Made by a program: the position numbers and the translations under genes. Shown piece by piece: positions 7,372-16,069 of a DNA stretch of 64,000 nucleotides. This DNA is from JAICKN01 sp036489565 (GTDB lineage Bacteria > Acidobacteriota > Terriglobia > Terriglobales > Acidobacteriaceae), in contig DASXFN010000116.1 of NCBI GenBank assembly GCA_036489565.1, positions 1-64,000 of the forward strand. The letters are read 5' to 3'. The notes beneath the pieces are model-generated. The model had not been told where the DNA came from and did not search any database. It saw only the letters and a program-made list of their open reading frames with translations. The stretch's first letter is position 1, and every line of letters starts with the position of its first letter.

Positions 7372-9261
7372 ATGGGCCATTCTGATCCAGTTGTGTCTCC
7401 GCCGGCAGCTTCATCTTCCAGCCGTGCTTTTGTTCAGGCTGCGGAGGACAAAGGTTCGCTGCAAATGGTGGTAGAAGCCACCCGTGCGGTGCTCGCCGAT
7501 CCCAGTTTGACTTCTGTCTTGCCCAAGCTGCTGCAACTGGCGCGGCAATATATTCCGGCCGATGCGCAGGCCGTCTGGCGGCACTATGAGCATGAAAATC
7601 GCTGGGCGGTGCTGGCGTCCACGGGGCTGTCCGAGGGCTACCAGCGTCAATTCGAGCCTGCCGGCCCTACGATCATGGATCTGGTTGCGATCTCTGATAT
7701 TGCAGAGCTCCCTAAACTCGTGGAACATCGCCGCAAACTCTATGCGGATGAGGGCATTCGTTCACTGATTATTGCGCCGCTGCGATTAAGGAATGGCGTT
7801 CAAGGCACGCTGGTATTTTATTTCCGGCAGCCGCATGTTTTCAGCGAGCAGGAGCTTAAGTTGACCGACACGCTGGCGAATCTTGCCGCGCTCGCCGTGG
7901 ACACGGCGGAATCCTACGATGCGCCGGAAAAAGAAAAACAGCGCTCTCAGTTTTTGGCTGAAGCCAGCAAACTGCTGAGTTCATCGTTGGATTATGAGAG
8001 CACCCTGGCTAGTGTTGCGAAGGTTGCCGTGCCGCAGATCGCCGATTGGTGCGCGATTGATCTTCTTCAGGAAGACGGCACACTGCGGCGGGTTTCCGTG
8101 CAGCATGTTGACCCGGCCAAGATTGCGATGGCGCACGATTTAATGAAACGCTATCCACCGCACGCGGACAGTAATATTTTCCTCGCGATGAAAGCCGGCG
8201 TATCCGGTTTTGCCCCGGAAATGACCGATGAGATGTTGCGCTCCGAACAGGTGGACGAAGAGCATGGGAAACTGCTGCGTTCGATTGGAATGAAATCCGC
8301 CATTATTTCTCCGCTGATCGCGCACGAACGCACGTTGGGGACGATCACCTTTGTTATGGCGGAATCCAACCGCCGCTTTGCCCAGCCAGACGTGCAATTC
8401 GTCGAAGACCTGGCTCGGCGCGCGGCCACCGCGGTAGACAATGCGCGTCTGCATCGTTCCGTGGAAGACCATCGCCGCGAACTGCAGACGGCCAATGACA
8501 AACTCGAGCACCGCGTGGAGGAGCGCACCAGCGAACTGCGACAGGCTGCTACTAGTCTGCGTGATCTTTCGACGCGGCTGCTGCAGATTCAGGATGAGGA
8601 GCGGCGTCGTATTGCCCGCGAATTGCATGACAGCCTGGGACAACGTTTGATCGCGGCGAAACTGAATATTGATATCGCCGTAGCCGGTACTGCCGACAGC
8701 AAGGCCAGGGAAAAGCTGGTCCGCGCCCAGGGGGAAGTGGAGCAGTCGGTGCAGGAGGTCAGGACGCTTTCTCATCTCTTGCATCCGCCGCTACTGGAGG
8801 AGGCGGGACTTCCTTCCGCGCTTGACTGGTACGTGAAAGGGTTCGCCGAGAGAAGCAATATTCCGGTAGAACTTGAACTCGATCCTGACCTGGGAAGGCT
8901 TTCACGCGAAATTGAAACGACGATATTCCGCGTGGTGCAGGAATCACTCACCAACATTCACCGTCACTCAGGGAGCAAGAATGCCAGTATTTGGATACTC
9001 CGCAAAGGGACAGACGTTTCTATAGAAATTTCTGACTCAGGGAAGGGAATGGCGACTGATTCGCGGCTGGGCGTGGGAATTCAAGGAATGAGAGAGCGGC
9101 TGCGGCAACTCGGCGGAAAATTGCAGATCGGATCACCGGGAGTAGGCACGCGCGTGCAGGCAATCGTGCCCATCCCGGCCGATTCCAATTCTAGTTTCAA
9201 CACGACCGCCAGCGGTGAAGTAGGCACAGCTCGGTCCAATGCGGCGGGGGAGCCTTCTTAA
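7372..9261 (+). CDS. Cytoplasmic GAF-GAF sensor histidine kinase, NarL-partner type
   Basis: A 629-residue protein without membrane segments. Two GAF domains cover about residues 35-175 and 205-360, followed by a coiled coil (RRELQTANDKLEHRVEERTS). The HisKA_3 dimerisation domain contains RRRIARELHDSLGQR with the phospho-acceptor His419. The HATPase domain shows VVQESLTNIHRHS (N box), ISDSGKGM and GVGIQGMRERL. Such kinases normally phosphorylate NarL/FixJ response regulators, but none is encoded nearby. The start is uncertain: an in-frame TTG at 7303 would add 23 residues. Neither start has a strong ribosome site. Confidence 0.88.
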   Translation: MGHSDPVVSPPAASSSSRAFVQAAEDKGSLQMVVEATRAVLADPSLTSVLPKLLQLARQYIPADAQAVWRHYEHENRWAVLASTGLSEGYQRQFEPAGPTIMDLVAISDIAELPKLVEHRRKLYADEGIRSLIIAPLRLRNGVQGTLVFYFRQPHVFSEQELKLTDTLANLAALAVDTAESYDAPEKEKQRSQFLAEASKLLSSSLDYESTLASVAKVAVPQIADWCAIDLLQEDGTLRRVSVQHVDPAKIAMAHDLMKRYPPHADSNIFLAMKAGVSGFAPEMTDEMLRSEQVDEEHGKLLRSIGMKSAIISPLIAHERTLGTITFVMAESNRRFAQPDVQFVEDLARRAATAVDNARLHRSVEDHRRELQTANDKLEHRVEERTSELRQAATSLRDLSTRLLQIQDEERRRIARELHDSLGQRLIAAKLNIDIAVAGTADSKAREKLVRAQGEVEQSVQEVRTLSHLLHPPLLEEAGLPSALDWYVKGFAERSNIPVELELDPDLGRLSREIETTIFRVVQESLTNIHRHSGSKNASIWILRKGTDVSIEISDSGKGMATDSRLGVGIQGMRERLRQLGGKLQIGSPGVGTRVQAIVPIPADSNSSFNTTASGEVGTARSNAAGEPS

Positions 9262-9302
9262 CCCACGGACGCATCTTCACCCTCTATCCCCGCATCTAAA
9301 CA

Positions 9303-9352
9303 TTGACAGCAACTCACTCAAGTATTAGCATCCTATTGTGTGCAACTATAAT
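9303..9352 (+). promoter_or_regulatory. Candidate dnaK promoter region
   Basis: Two overlapping sigma-70-like arrangements: TTGACA (9303-9308), 17 bases, TAGCAT (9326-9331); and a perfect TATAAT at 9347-9352 with a poor TTAGCA box 16 bases upstream. An ACTCAAG half-site (9316-9322), as in HspR/HAIR operators, lies between the boxes, but its partner half ATTGACA is weak. No CIRCE element is seen. Confidence 0.45.
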
Positions 9353-9395
9353 CTAATTGATTGTAAAGCACTTATAAGTTAAAAAGGAGCCAATT

Positions 9396-11324
9396 ATGGC
9401 CAAAATTATAGGAATTGACCTGGGAACTACCAACTCCTGCGTATCGGTGATGGAGGGTGGAGAGCCCAAGGTTATCCCCAATGAAGAAGGTGGCCGCACG
9501 ACGCCTTCGGTCGTCGGATTCACCAAAACCGGCGAGCGGTTGGTGGGTCAGGTGGCCAAGCGGCAGGCCATTACCAATCCGGAGAACACGGTTTATTCCA
9601 TCAAGCGGTTTATGGGACGCCGCTTCGATGAAGTCAGCGAAGAAATGAAGATGGTCCCATACAAAGTCGTGCGCCAGGGCGACCACGTCGCAGTTTTGGC
9701 GCAGGGCAAGGAATATACTCCGCCGGAAATTTCGGCGCTGATTTTACAGAAGCTGAAGAAGGCGGCGGAAGACTACCTCGGCGACAAAGTTACCGAAGCG
9801 GTCATCACCGTTCCCGCGTACTTCAATGACGCGCAGCGGCAGGCGACGAAAGATGCCGGCAAGATTGCCGGGCTTGAAGTGAAGCGAATCATCAACGAGC
9901 CAACGGCGGCGGCGCTGGCCTACGGACTCGACAAAGGCAAGGACGAGACCATTGCCGTGTATGACTTTGGTGGCGGAACGTTTGATATTTCAATTCTCGA
10001 AGTTGGCGAAGGTGTAATTGAAGTGAAAGCCACCAACGGCGACACGCACCTTGGCGGTGACAACCTTGACCAGAAGCTGGTGGACTGGTTGATTGACGAA
10101 TTTAAAAAGGATGAAGGGCTCGACCTGCGCGGTAAAGGAAACGAGATGGCGTTGCAGCGTTTGCGTGACGGAGCCGAGCGCGCCAAGATCGAGCTTTCTA
10201 CCACGATGGAAACGGAGATCAATCTCCCCTTCATCACCGCCGACGCCAATGGGCCGAAGCATTTAGTGAAGAAGCTGACGCGGGCGAAGCTCGAGTCCAT
10301 GGTGGAAGACATCATTCAGCGATCTGTTGGCCCCTGCAAGCAGTGTATGAAAGACGCGGGCGTGGACGCCTCGAAGATCAATGAAGTGGTGTTGGTCGGC
10401 GGGCAGACGCGTATGCCTCGCATTCAGTCGCTGGTAAAAGAATTATTCGGCAGGGAAGGTCACAAGGGCGTCAACCCGGATGAAGTGGTTGCGATTGGCG
10501 CGGGCATTCAGGGCGGCGTTCTGGGCGGGGAAGTGAAAGATCTTCTGCTGCTGGACGTGACTCCGCTGTCGCTGGCGATTGAAACGCTGGGCGGCGTGGC
10601 GACGCCGATGATTCCGCGCAACACGACGATTCCGACGAAGAAGACGGAAACGTTCTCGACCGCGGCAGACAGCCAGACGTCCGTCGAAGTGCACGTGCTG
10701 CAGGGCGAGCGTCCGCTGGCGGCGCAGAATCGCACGCTGGGCAAATTCCATTTGACGGGGATTCCTCCGGCGCCGCGTGGTTTGCCGCAGATTGAGGTGA
10801 CGTTCGACATTGATGCGAACGGAATTCTCAACGTGACGGCGAAAGACAATGCCACGGGCAAAGACCAGAAGATCACGATTACGTCGTCTTCGGGCCTGAG
10901 CAAAGAAGAAGTGGAGCGCATGGCAAAAGACGCCGAGTCGCATTCGGCCGAAGATAAGGCGCAGCGCGAGTCTATTGAAGCCAAAAACCAACTCGACTCG
11001 ATGGTTTACCAAATCGAGAAGATGCTGAAGGAGTCGGGCGATAAGATTTCCGGGTCCGAACGCGGCGATGTGGAGAACGCGCTGGCCGACGCCAAGAAGG
11101 CGCTTGAGTCGAACGATAAGGCGCAAATGGATAAAGCGCGCGAGACGTTGACGCAGGCTTCACACAAACTGGCTGAGCAGATGTATAAAGCTGCCCAGCC
11201 TTCAACGGCGGGAGCCGGTCCGGCCCCAGGCGCGGGTCCAGAACCGGGCGCAAACGGTGATGGTCAGAAGAAAGACGAAGGCGTAATTGATGCCGAGTAC
11301 GTGGACGTGGAAGACAAGAAGTAA
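9396..11324 (+). CDS. dnaK: Chaperone protein DnaK (Hsp70)
   Basis: A 642-residue Hsp70 of normal length. The ATPase domain opens with IIGIDLGTTNSCVSVMEGG and contains PAYFNDAQRQATKDAG, INEPTAAALAYG, VYDFGGGTFDISIL and the VVLVGGQTRMPRIQ motif. The substrate-binding domain begins around LLLLDVTPLSLAIETLGG, and a lid helix with a Gly/Pro/Ala-rich tail ends in GVIDAEYVDVEDKK. AAAGGAG lies just before the ATG. It refolds proteins in an ATP cycle stimulated by DnaJ and GrpE. dnaJ follows 409 bases downstream after a small ORF; grpE is not in the window. Confidence 0.99.
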   Translation: MAKIIGIDLGTTNSCVSVMEGGEPKVIPNEEGGRTTPSVVGFTKTGERLVGQVAKRQAITNPENTVYSIKRFMGRRFDEVSEEMKMVPYKVVRQGDHVAVLAQGKEYTPPEISALILQKLKKAAEDYLGDKVTEAVITVPAYFNDAQRQATKDAGKIAGLEVKRIINEPTAAALAYGLDKGKDETIAVYDFGGGTFDISILEVGEGVIEVKATNGDTHLGGDNLDQKLVDWLIDEFKKDEGLDLRGKGNEMALQRLRDGAERAKIELSTTMETEINLPFITADANGPKHLVKKLTRAKLESMVEDIIQRSVGPCKQCMKDAGVDASKINEVVLVGGQTRMPRIQSLVKELFGREGHKGVNPDEVVAIGAGIQGGVLGGEVKDLLLLDVTPLSLAIETLGGVATPMIPRNTTIPTKKTETFSTAADSQTSVEVHVLQGERPLAAQNRTLGKFHLTGIPPAPRGLPQIEVTFDIDANGILNVTAKDNATGKDQKITITSSSGLSKEEVERMAKDAESHSAEDKAQRESIEAKNQLDSMVYQIEKMLKESGDKISGSERGDVENALADAKKALESNDKAQMDKARETLTQASHKLAEQMYKAAQPSTAGAGPAPGAGPEPGANGDGQKKDEGVIDAEYVDVEDKK

Positions 11325-11330
11325 TGTGTG

Positions 11331-11352
11331 GCGCGGACGCCTTCGTCCGCGC
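11331..11352. repeat. Hairpin downstream of dnaK
   Basis: A perfect 9-bp stem GCGCGGACG/CGTCCGCGC with loop CCTT, starting 7 bases after the dnaK stop. No T-run follows. The wording resembles other palindromic intergenic units in the window. It could limit read-through or protect the dnaK mRNA 3' end. Confidence 0.5.
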
Positions 11353-11442
11353 AGCTTGAACACGGATTGACGCGGAGCAAAACGGATCACGCTCTATGAG
11401 GCTCGCGCAATCCGTGGTTTGTTTTAGACAAGGGGGGACTCA

Positions 11443-11619
11443 ATGCAATTCCAGGTGAAAGGGCAGGAATATTTTTTGGCGTTCGTGGAAGATGAAAAAC
11501 GCTGGTGCTTGTTTGCTCCGACGGAGCAAGGCATAAACCGCGTTCCGGTGTATGTGGACGGAGCGAAATATGAACGCATGGGGATCATGGAGCATATAAC
11601 TAATAAGCTGTCATCCTGA
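11443..11619 (+). CDS. 58-residue protein between dnaK and dnaJ, unknown function
   Basis: This short ORF encodes MQFQVKGQEYFLAFVEDEKR followed by a WCLFAPTEQG segment and VPVYVDGAKYERM, ending HITNKLSS. An AAGGGGGG ribosome site lies 6 bases upstream of the ATG. The composition is that of a folded, beta-rich small domain with alternating hydrophobic residues, not of a random frame. It occupies a slot where some genomes have grpE, but it has no resemblance to GrpE. The stop codon lies inside the left arm of the palindromic element at 11610-11707. I do not recognise the family. Confidence 0.6.
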   Translation: MQFQVKGQEYFLAFVEDEKRWCLFAPTEQGINRVPVYVDGAKYERMGIMEHITNKLSS

Positions 11620-11707
11620 CGGGAGTCGCCGCTGCGATGGCGCAGAGATTCTTCGACTTAACAAAACGGTTCGCAGTTGCGAACCGTTTTATTTCGCTCA
11701 GGATGAC
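11610..11707. repeat. REP-like element with outer arms around a terminator hairpin
   Basis: The outer arms GTCATCCTGA (11610-11619) and TCAGGATGAC (11698-11707) are perfect inverted repeats about 80 bases apart. The central part carries the strong hairpin at 11663-11690. The TCATCCTGA arm is familiar from dispersed repeats in acidobacterial genomes. The left arm contains the TGA stop of the 58-residue ORF, and the right arm is 26 bases before dnaJ. Confidence 0.6.
11663..11690 (+). terminator. Strong hairpin ahead of dnaJ
   Basis: A perfect 12-bp stem AAAACGGTTCGC/GCGAACCGTTTT with loop AGTT, followed by ATTTCG. The A-rich and T-rich stem ends make it usable as a terminator on both strands, suggesting that dnaJ is transcribed separately or by partial read-through. 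Confidence 0.65.
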
Positions 11708-11733
11708 AATGTGTAGAATGATTTTTTCAAACA

Positions 11734-12957
11734 ATGGCAACGACTGACAAAAAAGATTATTACGGTGCGCTGGGTGTGAAGAAGTCCGCCTCCGCCGATG
11801 AGATTCGTAAGGCTTTCCGTAAGCTGGCGCGGAAATACCATCCTGACGTCAATCCCGGCGACAAATCCGCGGAGGAAAAGTTCAAAACTATTTCCGAAGC
11901 AAACGATATTCTCAGCGATCCCAAAAAGCGTAAAGTCTATGACCAGCTTGGTTTCTATTCGGACAATATTGACCCTGCGGCGGCAGAAGCTTACGCGAAA
12001 GCTGGGGCTGGCGGCGCGGGGGGATATTCTGGCGGGTTTCCTGGAGGACAAAGCGCGGGCGGGCAAGGTGTGCCCTTCGACTTTGGCGGATTCGATTTCT
12101 CCGATATGGGAGGAAGATCAAGCGGCGGTGGCGCAGGAAGTGGCAGCTTCCGCGATATCTTCTCCGGAATGTTTGGCGGGCGCGGTGGTGGCGTTGCAAC
12201 CGAAGAAGGTCCTGAGCCGGGCAGCGATCTGGAATATCAGGTTAACGTTCCTTTCTGGACGGCGATTCGCGGCGGCGTGATGCGGCTGAATATTTCGCGG
12301 CAGGACGTATGCCAAACGTGCCATGGAAATGGTTCGATCGAAGCGCCGGGAACGTGCCCGCAGTGCCACGGTACAGGACAAATCACGCAGACCGGCGGGC
12401 GGATGAAGTTTAATGTGCAATGCCCGCGCTGTCATGGAACAGGTAAAAACATTTCAACTTGCCCGACTTGTCACGGTGAAGGCACGGTAAATCGAACTGA
12501 ACCGCTTGAAGTTCGTATTAAAGCTGGCACGCGCGACGGCCAGAGAATTCGGTTGCAGGGGAAGGGAAATGCCGGATTTGCGGGAGGGCCGGCAGGAGAT
12601 TTGTACGTGATCATCCGGGCGGAAGTGCATCCCGTGTTTCGGCGCGATGGTGATGACATTTATATCAATGTTCCGGTGACTGCGCCGGAAGCGGCGCTGG
12701 GAGCAAAGATTGAAGTGCCTACGATTGACGGCCGCGCGCAGCTTAAAATTCCTCCCGGGACGCAGAGCGGACAAAAACTGCGTCTGCGCGAAAAGGGCGT
12801 GCCTTCCGCCACAAAAGATGGTTTGCGTGGAGATGAAATCGTTGAGATCAAAATCACAGTGCCCATGCCGCGGGACGAGAAGACGAAAGAATTATTGCGC
12901 GAGTTGGCGAAGTTGAATCCAGAAGATCCTCGGGAAGAGTTGTTTAAAAACCTTTAA
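11734..12957 (+). CDS. dnaJ: Chaperone protein DnaJ (Hsp40)
   Basis: A 407-residue type I Hsp40, slightly longer than the usual 375-380. The J domain includes YYGALGVKKSASADEIRKAF and the essential HPD in YHPDVNPG. A long Gly-rich linker spans about residues 85-155. Four CxxCxGxG zinc modules follow (CQTCHGNG, CPQCHGTG, CPRCHGTG, CPTCHGEG), then the two C-terminal beta domains (GKGNAGFAGGPAGDLYV, LRLREKGVP). It delivers substrates to DnaK and stimulates its ATPase. The start has no strong ribosome site; it lies 26 bases after a palindromic element. Confidence 0.97.
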   Translation: MATTDKKDYYGALGVKKSASADEIRKAFRKLARKYHPDVNPGDKSAEEKFKTISEANDILSDPKKRKVYDQLGFYSDNIDPAAAEAYAKAGAGGAGGYSGGFPGGQSAGGQGVPFDFGGFDFSDMGGRSSGGGAGSGSFRDIFSGMFGGRGGGVATEEGPEPGSDLEYQVNVPFWTAIRGGVMRLNISRQDVCQTCHGNGSIEAPGTCPQCHGTGQITQTGGRMKFNVQCPRCHGTGKNISTCPTCHGEGTVNRTEPLEVRIKAGTRDGQRIRLQGKGNAGFAGGPAGDLYVIIRAEVHPVFRRDGDDIYINVPVTAPEAALGAKIEVPTIDGRAQLKIPPGTQSGQKLRLREKGVPSATKDGLRGDEIVEIKITVPMPRDEKTKELLRELAKLNPEDPREELFKNL

Positions 12958-13222
12958 CCACAGAGGGCACTGAGGTGCACAGAGGAATCTCGAGAAAAAT
13001 CAAACAACTTCTTGTTTTCGGCAGGTATCTATTCTCCCAGCCCTTACCATCCACCATGCGTTTGATGCCGTCACGCAGATGAGCAACGTGGAAGTTAATG
13101 AGCAACCCAACGTGTTTGCCGCTCAATCGCATATAGGAAAGCAATTGAGCTTCGTGCACGGGGTGGACTTTCTCGACACATTTCAATTCCACTACGACTA
13201 AGTCCTCGACCAGAAGGTCCAT
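12944..13222 (-). pseudogene. Truncated GxxExxY-family protein (C-terminal part)
   Basis: The frame encodes MDLLVEDLVVVELKCVEKVH, then HEAQLLSYMRLSGKHVGLLINF and DGIKRMVDGKG, which matches the C-terminal two thirds of the roughly 125-residue GxxExxY family (a PD-(D/E)XK-like fold). The N-terminal segment that gives the family its name is absent: upstream in the same frame only VGLR and a few residues precede a stop codon. The 3' end runs into the final bases of dnaJ, over a cacagaggg-type boilerplate sequence. It is most likely a decayed remnant. Confidence 0.7.
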
Positions 13223-13499
13223 TCGTAACCCAACTCGATCACTTCACCAACGCCGAATGAACTTTCATCGCTCCCGTGATAGCGAGGCCTTATGAGGGTT
13301 GAACTGACTAAGAAATGTATATTTTCGGATAGAATACCTAACGTTCGCATTTGATGGCGACGTAGATTTTCTATTTGCCACTTTAGCGCAGCCCGCTTAA
13401 ACGGTTGCTCAACTTACCTATGCCGTGTGAGCCAATGTGCGACTCGCATTTGCCGCAGGTAGCAAGACCTGAAATATCTGTCTATTCCGGAGAAGAATA

Positions 13500-15212
13500 A
13501 TGGCCTTTAGACTTTCCTATAAATCAAAATTGACAATTCAGCATTGGAGACGCCAGGCCTCTGCCATTGGCTCGAATAGAGCTTTGTGCGTAGAACGCTC
13601 ACTCAGGGGTCTTGCTCGGAACGCGGCGCTCGCATTGCTGGCAGTTATCGTCAGTTTCGGTTTGGTCAGTACAGTTTTGAGCTTACCTGCGCTGGCAGCT
13701 GACAAGGTCGAATTGTCGGTGGACGCGTCTAAACCCGGCGCGACAATCAATCGCGACATCTTTGGCCAGTTTGCCGAGCATCTTGGCCACGGCGTTTATG
13801 AGGGGATTTGGGTCGGTCCAAATTCCACGATTCCTAATACTCGCGGAATCCGCAACGACGTTGTTACTGCGCTGAAGGCGATAAAGGTGCCGGACATTCG
13901 CTGGCCGGGCGGTTGCTTCGCGGACGAATACCACTGGCGGGACGGCATCGGTCCAAAGCGGGTAGTAAGAGTCAATTCAAATTGGGGCGGGGTTCTCGAT
14001 CCGAACACTTTCGGGACGGACGAATTCATGGACTTCATCAACCAGATCGGCAGTCAGGCTTATATTTCCGTGAATGTAGGTTCAGGCACTCCGCATGAAG
14101 CCGCTGATTGGTTGGAATACATGACGGCCGGGCAGCCAACGACACTGGAACAGGAGCGGGCTGCCAATGGTCATCCGGCTCCTTACAAGGTCGGTTTTCT
14201 TGGCATTGGTAACGAGAGTTGGGATTGTGGCGGCAACATGAGTCCCGAGTACTATCTGAGCCAGCTCAAGATTTACAGCCGCTTCGTCCATAATCTCAAC
14301 CTGAGTGGGCCAGACCACACCGACTCGATGCTGAAGATTGCAGTGGGTCCTGGCGGGGACGGGCCCCGATGGACGGAATGGACTGACACCATCATGAAGG
14401 CTTACCAGCAACATTCGTGGAGCTGGGACATCAATGGCCTGTCCATGCACAATTACACAGTCATCAACTGGCAGAACAAATTTGATTCTGCACATTTCGG
14501 GGAAACAGAGTACGCGCAGATATTGAAAGAAACGCTAAAGATGGAAGATTTGATCAATGAGCATTCCGCCATCATGGACAAGTACGATCCGCAAAAGAAG
14601 GTCGCGCTCGTGGTGGATGAATGGGGCGGATGGTATGCGCCGCTGCCAGGGACCAATCCCGGCTTTTTGATCCAGCAAAATAGCCTGCGCGACGCCGTGC
14701 TGGCTGCGCTTAACCTGAACATTTTTGCACGCCACGCCGACCGCGTGCGCATGGCCAACATCGCGCAAATGGTCAATGTGCTGCAATCCATGATTCTGAC
14801 TGATAAAGAAAAAATGGTCCTGACTCCGACCTACTATGTCTTCAAGATGTATGTACCGTTTCAGGATGCCACATTCGTGCCGGTGACTTACAACGCAGGA
14901 ACCTACACGCACGGCGACATTACTTTGCCCAAAGTGGACGCAATTGCGGCGAAGGACAGCAGCGGGAAACTGTGGCTGGAGATCACCAACGTTGATCCTA
15001 ATCAATCGGTCGAAATCGAGGCGGGCCTCGATGGCATAACGGCAAAATCGGCTACAGGACAAACCTTGACCGCACCAAAGGTTGACAGCGTAAATACCTT
15101 CGATGCGCTCAGCGTTGTTGTTCCGAAGCCGATTTCGGCGAAGGTGCAAGACGGCAAGGTCATTCTTCAATTGCCGCCCAAGTCGGTAACCGTAGTTTCG
15201 GTCGAGCAATAG
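13500..15212 (+). CDS. Secreted alpha-L-arabinofuranosidase, GH51
   Basis: A 570-residue protein. A long basic N-terminus leads into a hydrophobic signal segment ending LSLPALAA near residue 67. The catalytic (beta/alpha)8 domain contains FGQFAEHLGHGVYEGIWVG, RWPGGCFADEYHWRDGIGP, the acid/base Glu239 in GNES and the nucleophile Glu374 in VVDEWGGWYAP. A C-terminal beta-sandwich follows. GH51 enzymes remove arabinose side chains from arabinoxylan and arabinan. GGAGAAG lies just before the ATG. A hairpin follows the stop, and a carbohydrate-esterase-like gene converges from the other side, suggesting a small plant-polymer locus. Confidence 0.92.
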   Translation: MAFRLSYKSKLTIQHWRRQASAIGSNRALCVERSLRGLARNAALALLAVIVSFGLVSTVLSLPALAADKVELSVDASKPGATINRDIFGQFAEHLGHGVYEGIWVGPNSTIPNTRGIRNDVVTALKAIKVPDIRWPGGCFADEYHWRDGIGPKRVVRVNSNWGGVLDPNTFGTDEFMDFINQIGSQAYISVNVGSGTPHEAADWLEYMTAGQPTTLEQERAANGHPAPYKVGFLGIGNESWDCGGNMSPEYYLSQLKIYSRFVHNLNLSGPDHTDSMLKIAVGPGGDGPRWTEWTDTIMKAYQQHSWSWDINGLSMHNYTVINWQNKFDSAHFGETEYAQILKETLKMEDLINEHSAIMDKYDPQKKVALVVDEWGGWYAPLPGTNPGFLIQQNSLRDAVLAALNLNIFARHADRVRMANIAQMVNVLQSMILTDKEKMVLTPTYYVFKMYVPFQDATFVPVTYNAGTYTHGDITLPKVDAIAAKDSSGKLWLEITNVDPNQSVEIEAGLDGITAKSATGQTLTAPKVDSVNTFDALSVVVPKPISAKVQDGKVILQLPPKSVTVVSVEQ

Positions 15213-15226
15213 AGTCGGAAACAGCA

Positions 15227-15252
15227 AGGGCACAACCCGAAGGTTGTGCCCT
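15227..15252. terminator. Bidirectional terminator between convergent genes
   Basis: A perfect 11-bp stem AGGGCACAACC/GGTTGTGCCCT closed by a CGAA tetraloop, 15 bases after the arabinofuranosidase stop and 31 bases from the end of the convergent esterase gene. No long T-run is present on either side. Confidence 0.7.
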
Positions 15253-15282
15253 CGTTCACAAGTGTCGATAAATCACATTCTG

Positions 15283-15981
15283 CTATTTCGTGGATGTGGT
15301 GTCTGTTAAACCCTTCACATTCTTCTTTAGAAACGCCCGCACCTCGGCCCAGGCCTTCTGATTTTGCTCGTAGGTAAATCCGCCGTGACCCGCGCCCGGA
15401 ACGGTGTACAGTTCGTTGGTCACTCCGGCGGCATCGAGCGCCTTGTGCAGACGCACCGATTGCGCATGCGGAACCAGGGTATCTTTATCGCCATGAATTG
15501 TGATAATCGGAGGAAGGTTGCTGTTGACGTAATTGATTGGCGACACGAGCTTTGCAATTTCGTCGGCGTTAGGTTGGCTACCGATCCATGCCACCGCCGC
15601 TGGCGCGAGCGACACCTGTGCCATGCGATATTCAACATTCACCGCCGCAAAACCCATCTGCAAATACGGCATCATTTCCAGGACGCGGTCTTCCTTGGTC
15701 CCTGCGATCCATCCGCCGCCGTGGATGACGATAACCACCGGCGTTGGCTGAGACGCGGCAGCTGGTTCATACACGTCGAGTTTCGCTTCATAGTTGTTGG
15801 CGACGTGATAAACAATCTTCGGATGGATTTCGTAGCGGAACAACTCGGCGGCGAAGGATGCCGCGTCATTCTGTGCAAGGTAGAGCGATCCTGAAAGGAG
15901 CAGGGCAGTCAATAAGAGTTTTCCATGGGGTCTTGTCGAATTATTTTTTAAGTGGTGAACGTAAGTCTGAAGAACGCCCAT
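15283..15981 (-). CDS. Alpha/beta-hydrolase (esterase) lacking its nucleophile segment
   Basis: A 232-residue protein with a signal peptide (KLLLTALLLSGSLYLAQ). It has the oxyanion-hole motif VIVIHGGGWIAGTKEDR, the catalytic Asp in IHGDKDTLVPH and the His in GAGHGGFTY of the BD-FAE/carboxylesterase group. The segment that should carry GxSAGG between VEYRMAQVSLAPAAV and AWIGSQPNADEIAKLVSP is missing: family members have roughly 60-70 more residues there. The reading frame stays open, so this looks like a clean in-frame deletion. GGAG lies 6 bases before ATG 15981. Without a serine nucleophile it should not be a normal esterase. Confidence 0.8.
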   Translation of the reverse strand: MGVLQTYVHHLKNNSTRPHGKLLLTALLLSGSLYLAQNDAASFAAELFRYEIHPKIVYHVANNYEAKLDVYEPAAASQPTPVVIVIHGGGWIAGTKEDRVLEMMPYLQMGFAAVNVEYRMAQVSLAPAAVAWIGSQPNADEIAKLVSPINYVNSNLPPIITIHGDKDTLVPHAQSVRLHKALDAAGVTNELYTVPGAGHGGFTYEQNQKAWAEVRAFLKKNVKGLTDTTSTK

Positions 15982-16069
15982 GATACTCCAGCGCAGCCTG
16001 CCAGAAAAGAAGAGGCTCATAGGTCCCGCCAAACCAGGCGGTGCTCACGTACCGTGCAGGAAATCTATT

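Noticed and set aside
9262..9395. CIRCE or full HAIR operator in front of dnaK
   Set aside because: No TTAGCACTC-N9-GAGTGCTAA is present. Only one ACTCAAG half of a HAIR site is seen, with a poor partner, so no heat-shock operator is claimed.
10443..11126. 227-residue open frame antisense to dnaK
   Set aside because: Arg/His/Leu-rich composition typical of antisense frames; long antisense ORFs on dnaK are a known artefact.
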